Source: Streptomyces sp. MNU76
GTDB lineage: Bacteria > Actinomycetota > Actinomycetes > Streptomycetales > Streptomycetaceae
Assembly: GCF_020982545.1 (NCBI RefSeq)
Contig: NZ_JAJKLK010000005.1
Coordinates: 1-64,000, forward strand
Reading direction: 5' to 3'
Length of the DNA: 64,000 bases
The position numbers and the translations under genes are program-made. Under the pieces are notes generated by a model, which was given only the letters and a program-made list of their open reading frames with translations, ran no database searches and was not told the origin of the DNA. Shown here one piece after another: positions 51,478-60,073 of this stretch (the first letter of the stretch is position 1; the number at the start of each line of letters is the position of its first letter).

Positions 51478-53624
51478 CGGCCCGCCCCCACCAACTCCTT
51501 CTCGGAGCCCTCCTCGTCGATGCGGGACTCGACGTACGGGGCCTCGGTCGACGGCAGGGGCACCGGCGACCGTACGGCGCGGACGCAGACCACGGCGCAG
51601 TTGACCAGGACCGTGAGGACCAGCAGCAGGAAGATCGCCATGATCACGCCGTCGACCGTGTTGTTGGTGACGATCGTGTGCATGTCGTCCATGGTCGTGG
51701 CACCCGGCAGGAGTTCACCCTTGTCGATGGCCGCCGCGTACTTGTCGCGGAGGGCGAAGAAGCCGATGGCCGGGTTGTCGGAGAAGATCTTCTGCCAGCC
51801 CGCCGTGAACGTGACGGCCACGTCCCAGGCCAGCGGGATGCCGGTGACCCAGGCCCAGCGCAGCTTGCCGGACTTGATGAGGACGGTCGTGGTCACGGCC
51901 AGCGCGACCGCGGCGAGCAACTGGTTGGCGATGCCGAAGAGCGGGAAGAGCTGCTTGATTCCGCCGAGGGGGTCGGTGACCCCGGCGTAGAGGAAGTACC
52001 CCCAGGCGCCGACGACCAGGGCGCTGGTGATCCAGATGCCCGGCTTCCAGGTCACGCGGCCGATCGGCTTCCAGACGTTGCCGAGCATGTCCTGGAGCAT
52101 GAAGCGCCCGACGCGGGTGCCGGCGTCCACCGTGGTGAGGATGAACAGCGCCTCGAACATGATCGCGAAGTGGTACCAGAAGGCCTTCATCCCGGCGCCG
52201 CCGAAGACCGCGGCGAAGATCTCCGACATACCCACGGCCAGGGTGGGCGCGCCGCCGGTGCGGCCGACCAGGGTCTCCTCCTCGACGGCCTTGGCCGCCG
52301 CGGTGAGCTGCTCGGGTGTGATGGTGAAGCCGAGGTTCTTGACCGCCTCGGCGGCCGTGTCGACGGTCGGGCCGAGCAGCGCGGCCGGGGAGTTCATGGC
52401 GTAGAAGAGGCCCGGCTCCAGGACGCACGCGGCGATCAGGGCCATCACGGCGACGAAGGACTCCGTGAGCATGGAGCCGTAGCCGATCATGCGGACCTGG
52501 GACTCCTTCTGGATCAGCTTCGGCGTGGTGCCGGAGGAGACCAGAGCGTGGAATCCGGACAGGGCGCCGCAGGCGATCGTGATGAAGAGGAAGGGGAAGA
52601 GGGAGCCGGCGAAGACCGGTCCGGCGCCCGTGTGCGCGAACTCGGTGACCGACTCGGCGCGGAGGTTCGGGGCGGCGACCACGACACCGACGGCCATCAG
52701 GGCGATGGTGCCGACCTTCATGAAGGTGGAGAGGTAGTCGCGCGGGGCCAGCAGCATCCACACGGGGAGCACGGAGGCGACGAAACCGTAGCCGACCAGG
52801 CAGAAGACCAGGGTCTCGGGGCTCCAGACGAAGTACTCGGCGAGCGAGGAGTCCTGGATCCAGCCGCCGCCGAGGATGGCGAGCAGGAGGAGGGCGACGC
52901 CGATGAAGCTGGTCTCCACGACCCGGCCCGGGCGCAGATAGCGCAGGTAGAAGCCCATGAAGAGGGCGATCGGGATGGTCATGGTGACCGAGAAGGTGCC
53001 CCAGGCGGACTCGGCGAGGGCGTTGACGACGACCATCGCCAGCACCGCGAGCAGGATGATCATGATGGCGAAGACACCGATCAGCGCGGCGGCGCCGCCG
53101 ACCCTGCCGATCTCGTCCCGGGCCATCTGTCCGAGGCTCTTGCCGTCCCGGCGCATGGACAGGAACAGGACGATCATGTCCTGGACCGCGCCGGCGAAGA
53201 TCACGCCCGCGATGATCCAGATGGTACCCGGCAAATAGCCCATCTGGGCCGCGAGCACCGGTCCGACCAGCGGGCCCGCGCCGGCGATGGCCGCGAAGTG
53301 GTGGCCGAACAGCACCCGCTTGTCGGTCGGGTGGTAGTCGACGCCGTCCTCCAGCCGCTCGGCCGGGGTGGCCCGGGTGTCGTCGACCTGGAGGACCCGG
53401 CGGGCGATGAACCGGGAGTAGAAGCGGTAGCCGATCGCATACGAACCGAGGGCCGCCATGAGCAGCCAGACGGCCGAGATCTCCTCGCCCCGGGAGAGGG
53501 CGAGCACGGCCCAGCCGACCGCCCCGACGAGAGCGACGGCTATCCAGAGCGCGATCGATTTCGGCGACATTCGGGATCTTTCCGGCGCCCCGGGACCGGA
53601 TTCGGGCATGGCTGACGTAGACAT
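51474..53624 (-). CDS. cstA: CstA-family pyruvate/peptide transporter
   Basis: A 716-residue membrane protein with about 16 helices and the CstA signature FGHHFAAIAGAGPLVGP, then the DxMVLFLSMRRDGKSLG loop and FGIANQLLAA. CstA and BtsT take up pyruvate, and peptide uptake has been proposed for CstA in starved cells. The ATG at 53624 follows TAGGAG (about 6 nt); the longer frame from 53642 has no ribosome site. The YbdD/YjiX gene follows by a GTGA overlap. Confidence 0.95.
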   Translation of the reverse strand: MSTSAMPESGPGAPERSRMSPKSIALWIAVALVGAVGWAVLALSRGEEISAVWLLMAALGSYAIGYRFYSRFIARRVLQVDDTRATPAERLEDGVDYHPTDKRVLFGHHFAAIAGAGPLVGPVLAAQMGYLPGTIWIIAGVIFAGAVQDMIVLFLSMRRDGKSLGQMARDEIGRVGGAAALIGVFAIMIILLAVLAMVVVNALAESAWGTFSVTMTIPIALFMGFYLRYLRPGRVVETSFIGVALLLLAILGGGWIQDSSLAEYFVWSPETLVFCLVGYGFVASVLPVWMLLAPRDYLSTFMKVGTIALMAVGVVVAAPNLRAESVTEFAHTGAGPVFAGSLFPFLFITIACGALSGFHALVSSGTTPKLIQKESQVRMIGYGSMLTESFVAVMALIAACVLEPGLFYAMNSPAALLGPTVDTAAEAVKNLGFTITPEQLTAAAKAVEEETLVGRTGGAPTLAVGMSEIFAAVFGGAGMKAFWYHFAIMFEALFILTTVDAGTRVGRFMLQDMLGNVWKPIGRVTWKPGIWITSALVVGAWGYFLYAGVTDPLGGIKQLFPLFGIANQLLAAVALAVTTTVLIKSGKLRWAWVTGIPLAWDVAVTFTAGWQKIFSDNPAIGFFALRDKYAAAIDKGELLPGATTMDDMHTIVTNNTVDGVIMAIFLLLVLTVLVNCAVVCVRAVRSPVPLPSTEAPYVESRIDEEGSEKELVGAGR

Positions 53625-53703
53625 GGCGGCTCCTAACTTCAACGGATGTGCTGCGAGAGAGGCAGAACGAAGGAAGGAAGAGGGGGTGGTGCGCGTGTGC
53701 GGC

Positions 53704-53961
53704 TCAGCGATGTCGGTCCGGACGCGGCCCGTCCGGGTGGCGGCGGTCCGGGCGATGGCGGTCCGTCAGCGCGTACGCGGCGAGCAGGCAGAGGCCGCAT
53801 CCCGGGACCCAGGCGAGCTGGTACCAGTAGAAGAACGGCGTTCCCGCGAGCCGTGGCTGCGCACCGGCGTACCAGGGGACCCACAGCAGTCCCGCGGCGG
53901 GGGCGAGCAGCAGGACGGCGGTCGCGACGCGCCGTAGTCGCTGGTGAGCGTGGTGTGCCAT
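53704..53961 (-). CDS. DUF3311-family small membrane protein
   Basis: An 85-residue protein with two membrane helices and PFFYWYQLAWVPGCGLC, the mark of DUF3311. DUF3311 genes normally precede sodium:solute symporter genes on the same strand; here it is divergent from one (54157), an inverted layout. GAGAGGAG lies about 9 nt before the ATG. It probably assists the symporter, like DUF485 for ActP. Confidence 0.85.
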   Translation of the reverse strand: MAHHAHQRLRRVATAVLLLAPAAGLLWVPWYAGAQPRLAGTPFFYWYQLAWVPGCGLCLLAAYALTDRHRPDRRHPDGPRPDRHR

Positions 53962-54156
53962 GGGCAATGCTCCTCTCCCGATCGCTGTGGGTCTGTGCAA
54001 GAGTTGCCCACCCGGCGGATCCGGTTGACAGCGAGTTTCAGAAAGAATCCCCGAAGATTTCCCGCCGATTCGTGTCATCCGAACCCGCCGTCCACGCAAC
54101 CAACACGCGAGGGCCGAGGTACAGCCGGGGCCCAGGCACACCAAGGACGGTGACCC

Positions 54157-55713
54157 ATGGCGGACGCTGCCATGACCGCGACGTTCCTCGCCGTGATCGG
54201 CGGAGCGTCGCTGCTCACCGTCACCGCGCGCCGGCTGCGCCCCACCGACCGGCTGCCCTCGCTGGAGGGCTGGGCGCTGGCCGACCGGGGCCTCGGCCCC
54301 GTGTGGACCTGGCTGCTGCTCGGCGGCACGATCTTCACCGCGTACACCTTCACCGCCGTACCGGGGCTGGCGTACGGCAACGGGGCGCCCGCGTTCTTCG
54401 CGGTGCCGTACACGGTGATCGTCTGCCCGCTGGCCTTCGTCCTGCTGACCCGGCTGTGGGAGGTGGCCCGGCGGCACGGGTACGTGACCGCCGGGGACTT
54501 CGTGCGCGGCCGGTACGGGTCGGCGCCGCTCGCCCTGGTGGTGGCGCTGACGGGGATCCTGGCGACGATGCCGTACCTGGCCTTGCAGTTGCTCGGTATA
54601 AGGGCGGTGCTGACGGCCGGGGGGCTGTATCCGAAGGGCGCGGCCGGTGATCTGGTGATGGTCGCGCTGTTCGCGGGGCTCGCCATGGCCACGTACCGGC
54701 ACGGACTGCGGGCGCCCGCCGTGATCTCGGCGCTGAAGGCGGTGGCCGTGTTCGTGTCGCTGACCGCCGTGTGCTGGCTGGTGCTGGAACGGTTCGGCGG
54801 TCCGGGCGCGGTCTTCGAGGGTGCGGCACGACGGCTCGGTGGCACGAGCGTCGAGGACTCCGCGCTCCTGCTGTCCCCCGGACAGCAGCCCGCCTACGCC
54901 ACCCTCGCGCTCGGCTCGGCGCTGGCCCTGCTGATGTACCCGCACGTGCTGACCGCCGGGTTCGCCGCCGACAGCCCGCGCACGGTCCGCAAGGTCGCCG
55001 TGGCGCTGCCCGCCTGGACGGGGCTGCTGGCCCTCTTCGGCTTCCTCGGGGTCGCGGCGCTCGCGTCGGGGGTCCGGGCGCCCGAGGGCGGTGCCGAGGC
55101 GGCCGTACCGATGCTGGTGGACCGGTTGATGCCGGGCCCGCTGGCCGGACTGGTGTTCGGCGCGATCGCCGTGGGCGCGCTGGTCCCGGCGGCGGTGATG
55201 TCGATCGCGGCGGCCACCGGCTTCGTCCGCAACGTGTACGTCGAGTACTTCCAGCCCACCGCCACACCCAAGCGTCAGGTGCGCATCGCCAAGGTGGTGT
55301 CGCTGACCGCGAAGGTGGGGGCGGTGGCGTTCGTGTTCGGACTGCGCGACCAGGACGCCATCAACCTCCAGCTGCTGGGCGGGGTGTGGATCCTGCAGAT
55401 CTTCCCGGCGGTGGCGGTCGGCCTGTTCACCGGGCGACTGCACCCCCGGGCGCTGCTCGCGGGGTGGGGCGTCGGCATGGTGACCGGCACCTTCCTGGTG
55501 GTGCGCGAGGGATTCTCCTCCATCGTCCTGCTGGGCGGCGGCTCGCTGGAGATCTACGCCGGCCTGCTCGCCCTCCTCCTCAATCTGACCGTGTCCGTGC
55601 TCGGCACCACGGTCCTCGAACGGCTCGGTGTCCCGCGTGGCGCCGACGCGACCGACCTACCGTCCCGCCTGACCGTCAGGCGGCGCCCCGAGACGGGAGC
55701 GAGCAACCCGTGA
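54157..55713 (+). CDS. Sodium:solute symporter (SSS family)
   Basis: A 518-residue symporter with 12-13 membrane helices (first at about 4-22) and SSS-like motifs (RRLRPTDRLPSLEGWALADRG, LWEVARRHGYVTAGDFVRGRYG). It is more distant from ActP than the gene at 37901. The substrate is unknown. A TTGACA at 54025-54030 is the best promoter -35 match in the divergent gap. Its stop codon overlaps the GTG of the downstream sigma-factor gene, so symporter and sigma factor are coupled. Confidence 0.88.
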   Translation: MADAAMTATFLAVIGGASLLTVTARRLRPTDRLPSLEGWALADRGLGPVWTWLLLGGTIFTAYTFTAVPGLAYGNGAPAFFAVPYTVIVCPLAFVLLTRLWEVARRHGYVTAGDFVRGRYGSAPLALVVALTGILATMPYLALQLLGIRAVLTAGGLYPKGAAGDLVMVALFAGLAMATYRHGLRAPAVISALKAVAVFVSLTAVCWLVLERFGGPGAVFEGAARRLGGTSVEDSALLLSPGQQPAYATLALGSALALLMYPHVLTAGFAADSPRTVRKVAVALPAWTGLLALFGFLGVAALASGVRAPEGGAEAAVPMLVDRLMPGPLAGLVFGAIAVGALVPAAVMSIAAATGFVRNVYVEYFQPTATPKRQVRIAKVVSLTAKVGAVAFVFGLRDQDAINLQLLGGVWILQIFPAVAVGLFTGRLHPRALLAGWGVGMVTGTFLVVREGFSSIVLLGGGSLEIYAGLLALLLNLTVSVLGTTVLERLGVPRGADATDLPSRLTVRRRPETGASNP

Positions 55714-56414
55714 GACGCAGACCGCACATGCGTATGCCGGTCACCCCGGCGGCCTCCGCACCGCTGACCTCCGCCGAGCCGCTGGGGCAGGTACCGGCTC
55801 CGGCCGCCGCCGAACCCCCGGCCCCCCGTGCCGAGGCCCTGTTCCCCCGTCCGGCGCCGGGCCCGGACTCGCCGGTCGCGAACCCCGCGCTGCCACCGGG
55901 TGCGCTCGGGGACCCCTCCGACGTGGAGCGCGAGGCAGGTGTCGCCCGGCTGTTCGAGCTGCACTACTCCTCGATGCTGCGGCTCGCGGTGCTGCTGGGC
56001 GCCGACGACCCCGAGAACGTGGTGGCCGAGGCGTACTACCAGATCTACCGCAAGTGGCGGCGCCTGCGGGACGCCGAGGCTGCGGAGGCCTACCTCCGCT
56101 CCACGGTCTGCAACCTGACCCGGATGCGGATACGGCACCTCCAGGTCGCCCGCAGACATGTGGAGACGCCGACGGTGGAGGAGCCGGTCGCCTCCGCCGA
56201 GAGCACCGCGCTGCTCCACGACGACCAGCGGGTGCTGATCGGCGCGCTCCAGCAGCTGCCCGCCCGGCAGCGGGAGGCGCTGGTGCTGCGCCACTGGCTC
56301 GGGCTGAAGGAGAGCGAGATCGCGGCCGCGATGGGTATCTCCTGCGGCTCGGTCAAGACCCACACCGCACGCGGCCTCGCCGCCCTCACCCAGGCGATGG
56401 AGGCCCGGCGATGA
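55710..56414 (+). CDS. SigE-family RNA polymerase sigma factor (ECF-like)
   Basis: A 234-residue sigma factor. After a Pro/Ala-rich N-terminal extension (about 1-75) region 2 reads FELHYSSMLRLAVLLGADDPENVVAEAYYQIYRKW, in parts, and region 4 has the helix-turn-helix LPARQREALVLRHWLGLKE and ISCGSVKTHTARGL. The family is the streptomycete SigE-type group. GTG 55710 overlaps the symporter stop (GTGA); ATG 55728 or 55734 are alternatives. It is ATGA-coupled to a small membrane protein that could be its anti-sigma factor. Confidence 0.9.
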   Translation: MRRRPHMRMPVTPAASAPLTSAEPLGQVPAPAAAEPPAPRAEALFPRPAPGPDSPVANPALPPGALGDPSDVEREAGVARLFELHYSSMLRLAVLLGADDPENVVAEAYYQIYRKWRRLRDAEAAEAYLRSTVCNLTRMRIRHLQVARRHVETPTVEEPVASAESTALLHDDQRVLIGALQQLPARQREALVLRHWLGLKESEIAAAMGISCGSVKTHTARGLAALTQAMEARR

Positions 56415-56863
56415 ACGACACCACCGGCAATGACACCACCGGTCACGACACCGGTCAGGACCGCACCGAGCGGGAACTGGCCGCGGCGCTCGCCGCGCTG
56501 GCGGGCGGGGTGCACGCCGCGCCCGACGCCTACCGCACGGCCCGCGGGGACTGGCTCCGGCGGGAGCGCCGCCGGCGGCTGATCCTGGCCGTCCTCGTCC
56601 TGGTCGTCTTCGCCCTGGCCACGCTGCTCGGCCTCTGGGTGCTCAACCAGGCCCCTTCCGGCTCCGGGGTGATCTTTTCGGGGTGGGAGGGACGACGGCG
56701 GGCACCGGGCCCGGGTGACAGGGGCGCGTCATCGCAGGGGGTGCCATCACCGTGCGCGTCCGCGGGTCGTGTGTGGCTGGTCGCGCCCACGCGGCGGAGC
56801 CGCATATCGACACAGCCCCGCGCCCCTGGAAGTCGGGCTTCGCCCTCTTTCCTGCGGGACTGA
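56411..56863 (+). CDS. Small membrane protein after the sigma factor (possible anti-sigma), repeat-extended tail
   Basis: A 150-residue frame. Residues 20-55 are charged and helical, then one membrane helix (RRRLILAVLVLVVFALATLLGLWVLNQ, in parts, about 57-82). The start overlaps the sigma stop (ATGA). Homologues as I remember end soon after the NQAPSG segment; here residues from about 98 on (RAPGPGDRGASSQ...) run through a dispersed intergenic repeat at 56771-56825, so the tail is probably an extension by repeat insertion or read-through. The absence of a known anti-sigma domain keeps the role open. Confidence 0.7.
   Translation: MNDTTGNDTTGHDTGQDRTERELAAALAALAGGVHAAPDAYRTARGDWLRRERRRRLILAVLVLVVFALATLLGLWVLNQAPSGSGVIFSGWEGRRRAPGPGDRGASSQGVPSPCASAGRVWLVAPTRRSRISTQPRAPGSRASPSFLRD
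56771..56825 (+). repeat. Dispersed streptomycete repeat with GCGCCCACGCGGCGGAGCCG core
   Basis: The repeat begins GTGGCTGGTCGCGCCCACGC, continues GGCGGAGCCGCATATCGACA and ends in CAGCCCCGCGCCCCT. I recognise it as a frequent streptomycete intergenic repeat. It shares its ends with the copies at 1602 and 51100. Confidence 0.75.
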
Positions 56864-56892
56864 TCACCCCCCGCCCCGGGAACCCGCATCTC

Positions 56893-58695
56893 GTGCATCC
56901 CTACATCGAGGACTACGCCCTGATCGGTGATCACCAGACGGCCGCGCTGGTGAGTCGCCACGGTTCCATCGACTGGCTCTGCCTGCCGCGGTTCGACTCG
57001 GCCGCGTGCTTCGCCGCGCTGCTCGGTGACGAGGAGAACGGCCACTGGAGGATCGCGCCCGGCGAGGGCGGCGTCTGCACCCGGCGGTCGTACCGGCACG
57101 ACTCGCTCGTGCTCGACACCGAGTGGGAGACGGACGAGGGCGCGGTACGCGTCACCGACCTGATGCCGCAGCGCGACCGCGCCCCCGACGTCGTACGGAT
57201 CGTGGAGGGCCTGTCCGGCCGGGTCACGATGCGCAGCACCCTGCGCCTGCGGTTCGACTACGGCTCGGCCGTTCCCTGGATGCGCCGGTCGGACGGTCAC
57301 CGGGTGGCGGTCGCCGGCCCCGACTCGGTGTGGCTGCGCAGCGAACCCCGGGTGCGGTCGTGGAGCGAGGACCGGGCCACGTACGCGGAGTTCACGGTGG
57401 AGCCTGGCGAGCGGGTCGCGTTCGTGCTGACCTGGCACCCCTCGCACGAGCCCCGCCCCCGCCTGGTCGACCCCTACGAGGCACTGCGGTCCAGCCTGCA
57501 CGACTGGCGGGCGTGGGCGGCGCGCTGCCGGTACGACGGCCCGCACCGGGACACCGTGGTCCGCTCGCTGATCACCCTCAAGGCCCTCACCTACACCCCG
57601 ACCGGTGGCATCGTCGCAGCGGCCACCACCTCCCTGCCCGAGGAGATCGGCGGCGTCCGCAACTGGGACTACCGCCACTGCTGGCTGCGCGACTCCGCCC
57701 TCACCCTCGGCGCGCTGCTGTCCTGCGGCTACCAGGAGGAGGCCGAGGCCTGGCGCGACTGGCTGCTCCGCGCGGTCGCGGGCGACCCGGCCGACCTGCA
57801 GATCATGTACGGCCTCGCCGGTGAGCGCCGGATCCCCGAGTACGAACTGCCGTGGCTGTCCGGCTACGAGGACTCGCGCCCGGTCCGGATCGGCAACGAC
57901 GCCGTCCACCAGCTCCAGTTGGACGTGTACGGCGAGGTCATGGACTCCCTGTTCGTGTCCCGGCGTTCCGGGCTGCCCGGCAGGCCGGACATGTGGCGCA
58001 TGCAGTGCGCGCTGATGGAGTACCTGCGGACGGCCTGGCGGAAGCCGGACGAGGGGCTGTGGGAGGTGCGCGGACCTCGCCGTCACTTCACGCACTCCAA
58101 GGTGATGTGCTGGGTCGCCGCCGACCGGGCCGTGCGCACCCTGGAGGACGACCCGACCCTGGACGGCGGGGACCTCGAAGGCTGGCGCGCGCTGCGCGAC
58201 GAGATCCACCGCGAGGTCTGCGAACGCGGCTACGACGCCGACCGGGGTACGTTCACCCAGTCCTACGGCTCCCGCGAACTGGACGCCGCGCTGCTGCTCA
58301 TCCCCCTCATGGGCTTCCTGCCGCCGGACGATCCCCGGGTCGTCGGCACGGTCGACGCGATCCGCGAGGAGCTGTGCCACGAGGGGTTCGTCCGCCGTTA
58401 CAGCGCCGACCCCCTGACGGCGGCGACGGGCTCCGTCGACGGGCTGCCGGGCGGCGAGGCCACGTTCCTCGTCTGCTCGTTCTGGCTGGCGGACGCGCTG
58501 CACCTGACCGGCCGCACACGGGAGGCGCGCGAGTTGTTCGAACGGCTGGTGGGGCTGGTCAACGACGTGGGCCTGCTCGCGGAGGAGTACGACCCCGTCG
58601 CGGGCCGGCAGCTGGGGAACTTCCCGCAGGCGTTCAGCCATGTCGGGCTCGTCGGTACCGCCCTCGCCCTCTACGACGGGAAGAAGGCAGGATAG
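56893..58695 (+). CDS. Glycoside hydrolase family 15 protein (glucoamylase/trehalase-like)
   Basis: A 600-residue cytosolic enzyme of the GH15 family. N-terminal beta-sandwich begins VHPYIEDYALIGDHQTAALV with DGSIDWLCLPRFDS-like motif; the (alpha/alpha)6 catalytic domain carries VRNWDYRHCWLRD and DVYGEVMDSL. Actinobacterial members have been shown to be trehalases or glucoamylases. The GTG at 56893 gives the typical N-terminus; the open frame further upstream passes through the intergenic repeat. No clear ribosome site. Confidence 0.92.
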   Translation: MHPYIEDYALIGDHQTAALVSRHGSIDWLCLPRFDSAACFAALLGDEENGHWRIAPGEGGVCTRRSYRHDSLVLDTEWETDEGAVRVTDLMPQRDRAPDVVRIVEGLSGRVTMRSTLRLRFDYGSAVPWMRRSDGHRVAVAGPDSVWLRSEPRVRSWSEDRATYAEFTVEPGERVAFVLTWHPSHEPRPRLVDPYEALRSSLHDWRAWAARCRYDGPHRDTVVRSLITLKALTYTPTGGIVAAATTSLPEEIGGVRNWDYRHCWLRDSALTLGALLSCGYQEEAEAWRDWLLRAVAGDPADLQIMYGLAGERRIPEYELPWLSGYEDSRPVRIGNDAVHQLQLDVYGEVMDSLFVSRRSGLPGRPDMWRMQCALMEYLRTAWRKPDEGLWEVRGPRRHFTHSKVMCWVAADRAVRTLEDDPTLDGGDLEGWRALRDEIHREVCERGYDADRGTFTQSYGSRELDAALLLIPLMGFLPPDDPRVVGTVDAIREELCHEGFVRRYSADPLTAATGSVDGLPGGEATFLVCSFWLADALHLTGRTREARELFERLVGLVNDVGLLAEEYDPVAGRQLGNFPQAFSHVGLVGTALALYDGKKAG

Positions 58696-58700
58696 GGGCC

Positions 58701-59456
58701 ATGGATCTTGGGCTGAAGGACCGTGTCTACATCGTCACCGGGGCGACCCGCGGGCTGGGCAACGCGGTCGCGCGGGAACTCGTCGCCGACGGCGCGAAGG
58801 TGGTCGTCACGGGCCGCGAGAAGGAGAGGGTGGGTGCGGCGGCCGCCGCGCTCGGAGCGAACGCGGTGGGGGTGGCCGCGGACAACGCGGACCCCGAGAC
58901 CGCAGGGCGGCTGATCGCCGCCGCCCGTGAGCACTTCGGGCGCTTCGACGGCATCCTGGTCAGCGTGGGCGGACCGGCGCCGGGGTTCGTCGCCGACAAC
59001 ACCGACGAGCAGTGGACCGCGGCGTTCGAATCGGTCTTCCTGGGAGCGGTGCGCCTGGCGCGGGCCGCGGCCGAGGAGCTGGGCGAGGGCGGCGTCATCG
59101 GCTTCGTGCTGTCCGGGTCCGTGCACGAGCCGATCCCCGGGCTGACCATCTCGAACGGGCTGCGGCCCGGGCTCGCCGGGTTCGCCAAGTCGCTGTCCGA
59201 CGAGCTGGGGCCGCGCGGTGTCCGTGTGGTCGGCCTGCTCCCGGCCCGTATCGACACGGACCGGGTGCGCGAGCTGGACGGCATGTCGGCCGATCCGGAG
59301 GCGACACGGGCGGCGCACGAGTCGCGGATCCCGCTGCGGCGGTACGGGCGCCCGGAGGAGTTCGGGCGCGCGGGGGCCTTCCTGCTCTCTCCCGCCGCTT
59401 CCTATCTGACGGGGACCATGCTGCCGGTCGACGGCGGGATGCGGCACGGATTCTGA
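58701..59456 (+). CDS. SDR-family oxidoreductase lacking the catalytic Tyr-x3-Lys
   Basis: A 251-residue SDR with a good nucleotide site (TGATRGLG near residue 13) and the VDGGMRHGF end. Around the expected active site it reads LSGSVHEPIPGLTISNGLRPG; the Tyr-x3-Lys is replaced by SNGLR. This SNxxR variant occurs in a subgroup often labelled 3-oxoacyl-ACP reductase-like, and the reaction is unclear. ATG 58701 follows AGGGG closely, only 5 nt after the GH15 stop codon. Confidence 0.88.
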   Translation: MDLGLKDRVYIVTGATRGLGNAVARELVADGAKVVVTGREKERVGAAAAALGANAVGVAADNADPETAGRLIAAAREHFGRFDGILVSVGGPAPGFVADNTDEQWTAAFESVFLGAVRLARAAAEELGEGGVIGFVLSGSVHEPIPGLTISNGLRPGLAGFAKSLSDELGPRGVRVVGLLPARIDTDRVRELDGMSADPEATRAAHESRIPLRRYGRPEEFGRAGAFLLSPAASYLTGTMLPVDGGMRHGF

Positions 59457-59488
59457 CCCCCGGCCGGGGCCGACTGACCGGCTGGCCG

Positions 59489-60067
59489 TCAACTCACCCT
59501 CTCCGCACGGTGTTTGGCTCCTCTGAGTCGGACCTCCGCCGGCAGCGCGGCCAGTCCCGCCGACTCCCTGGCGTGGTCCAGGGCCTCCGTCGTCAGCGTG
59601 TGCAGGGCGTCCCCCGGGTTCACATGAGGGTGGAGGAGGAGGCGGACCCGGGCCTCGGGCGCGCTGCGGCGGCCGGTCAGCCGGGCGTGGGCGCGTTGGA
59701 CGCCGTCCGAGCAGGCCGCCTCGGCGGAGAGGACGCTCTCCAGCGCGCGCCCTCGCAGCAGTGCGCCCTCGCCGTCCCCCGTGTCGACGAGCACCTCGGC
59801 GAGACGGTGACGGCGCAGCAGGGCCGTCAGCCACCACAGGGCGAGCAGGACGAGGACGGCGAGCACCGCGATCGCGGTGGGCCACCACCAGCCGGAGTCG
59901 CGCCAGCGCGTCCGGCCGGCCTCGCTGAGCAGCACGTCCCCGCGGCCGTCGTACGGCCACCAGGAGGGCGGGTTCACGCCGAGCCCCACCATGAGGACGG
60001 CGCCGCCGACCACGACCAGCACCAGCCCGACGAGTCCGAGCAGTACCCGGTTGACGATCCTCAGCAT
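59489..60067 (-). CDS. amaP: AmaP, alkaline-shock response membrane anchor
   Basis: A 192-residue protein with two membrane helices near the N-terminus (about 5-28 and 62-82) and a soluble tail. This layout and the neighbours match AmaP, which anchors Asp23 at the membrane. It is the last gene of a five-gene minus-strand operon (61966 to 59489). Its tail contains the RRLLLHPHVNPGDAL-like Asp23-type segment. Confidence 0.85.
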   Translation of the reverse strand: MLRIVNRVLLGLVGLVLVVVGGAVLMVGLGVNPPSWWPYDGRGDVLLSEAGRTRWRDSGWWWPTAIAVLAVLVLLALWWLTALLRRHRLAEVLVDTGDGEGALLRGRALESVLSAEAACSDGVQRAHARLTGRRSAPEARVRLLLHPHVNPGDALHTLTTEALDHARESAGLAALPAEVRLRGAKHRAERVS

Positions 60068-60073
60068 CGCGGG

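Noticed and set aside
50847..53615. 922-codon plus-strand frame opposite cstA
   Set aside because: Shadow of CstA, which has family motifs and a good start.
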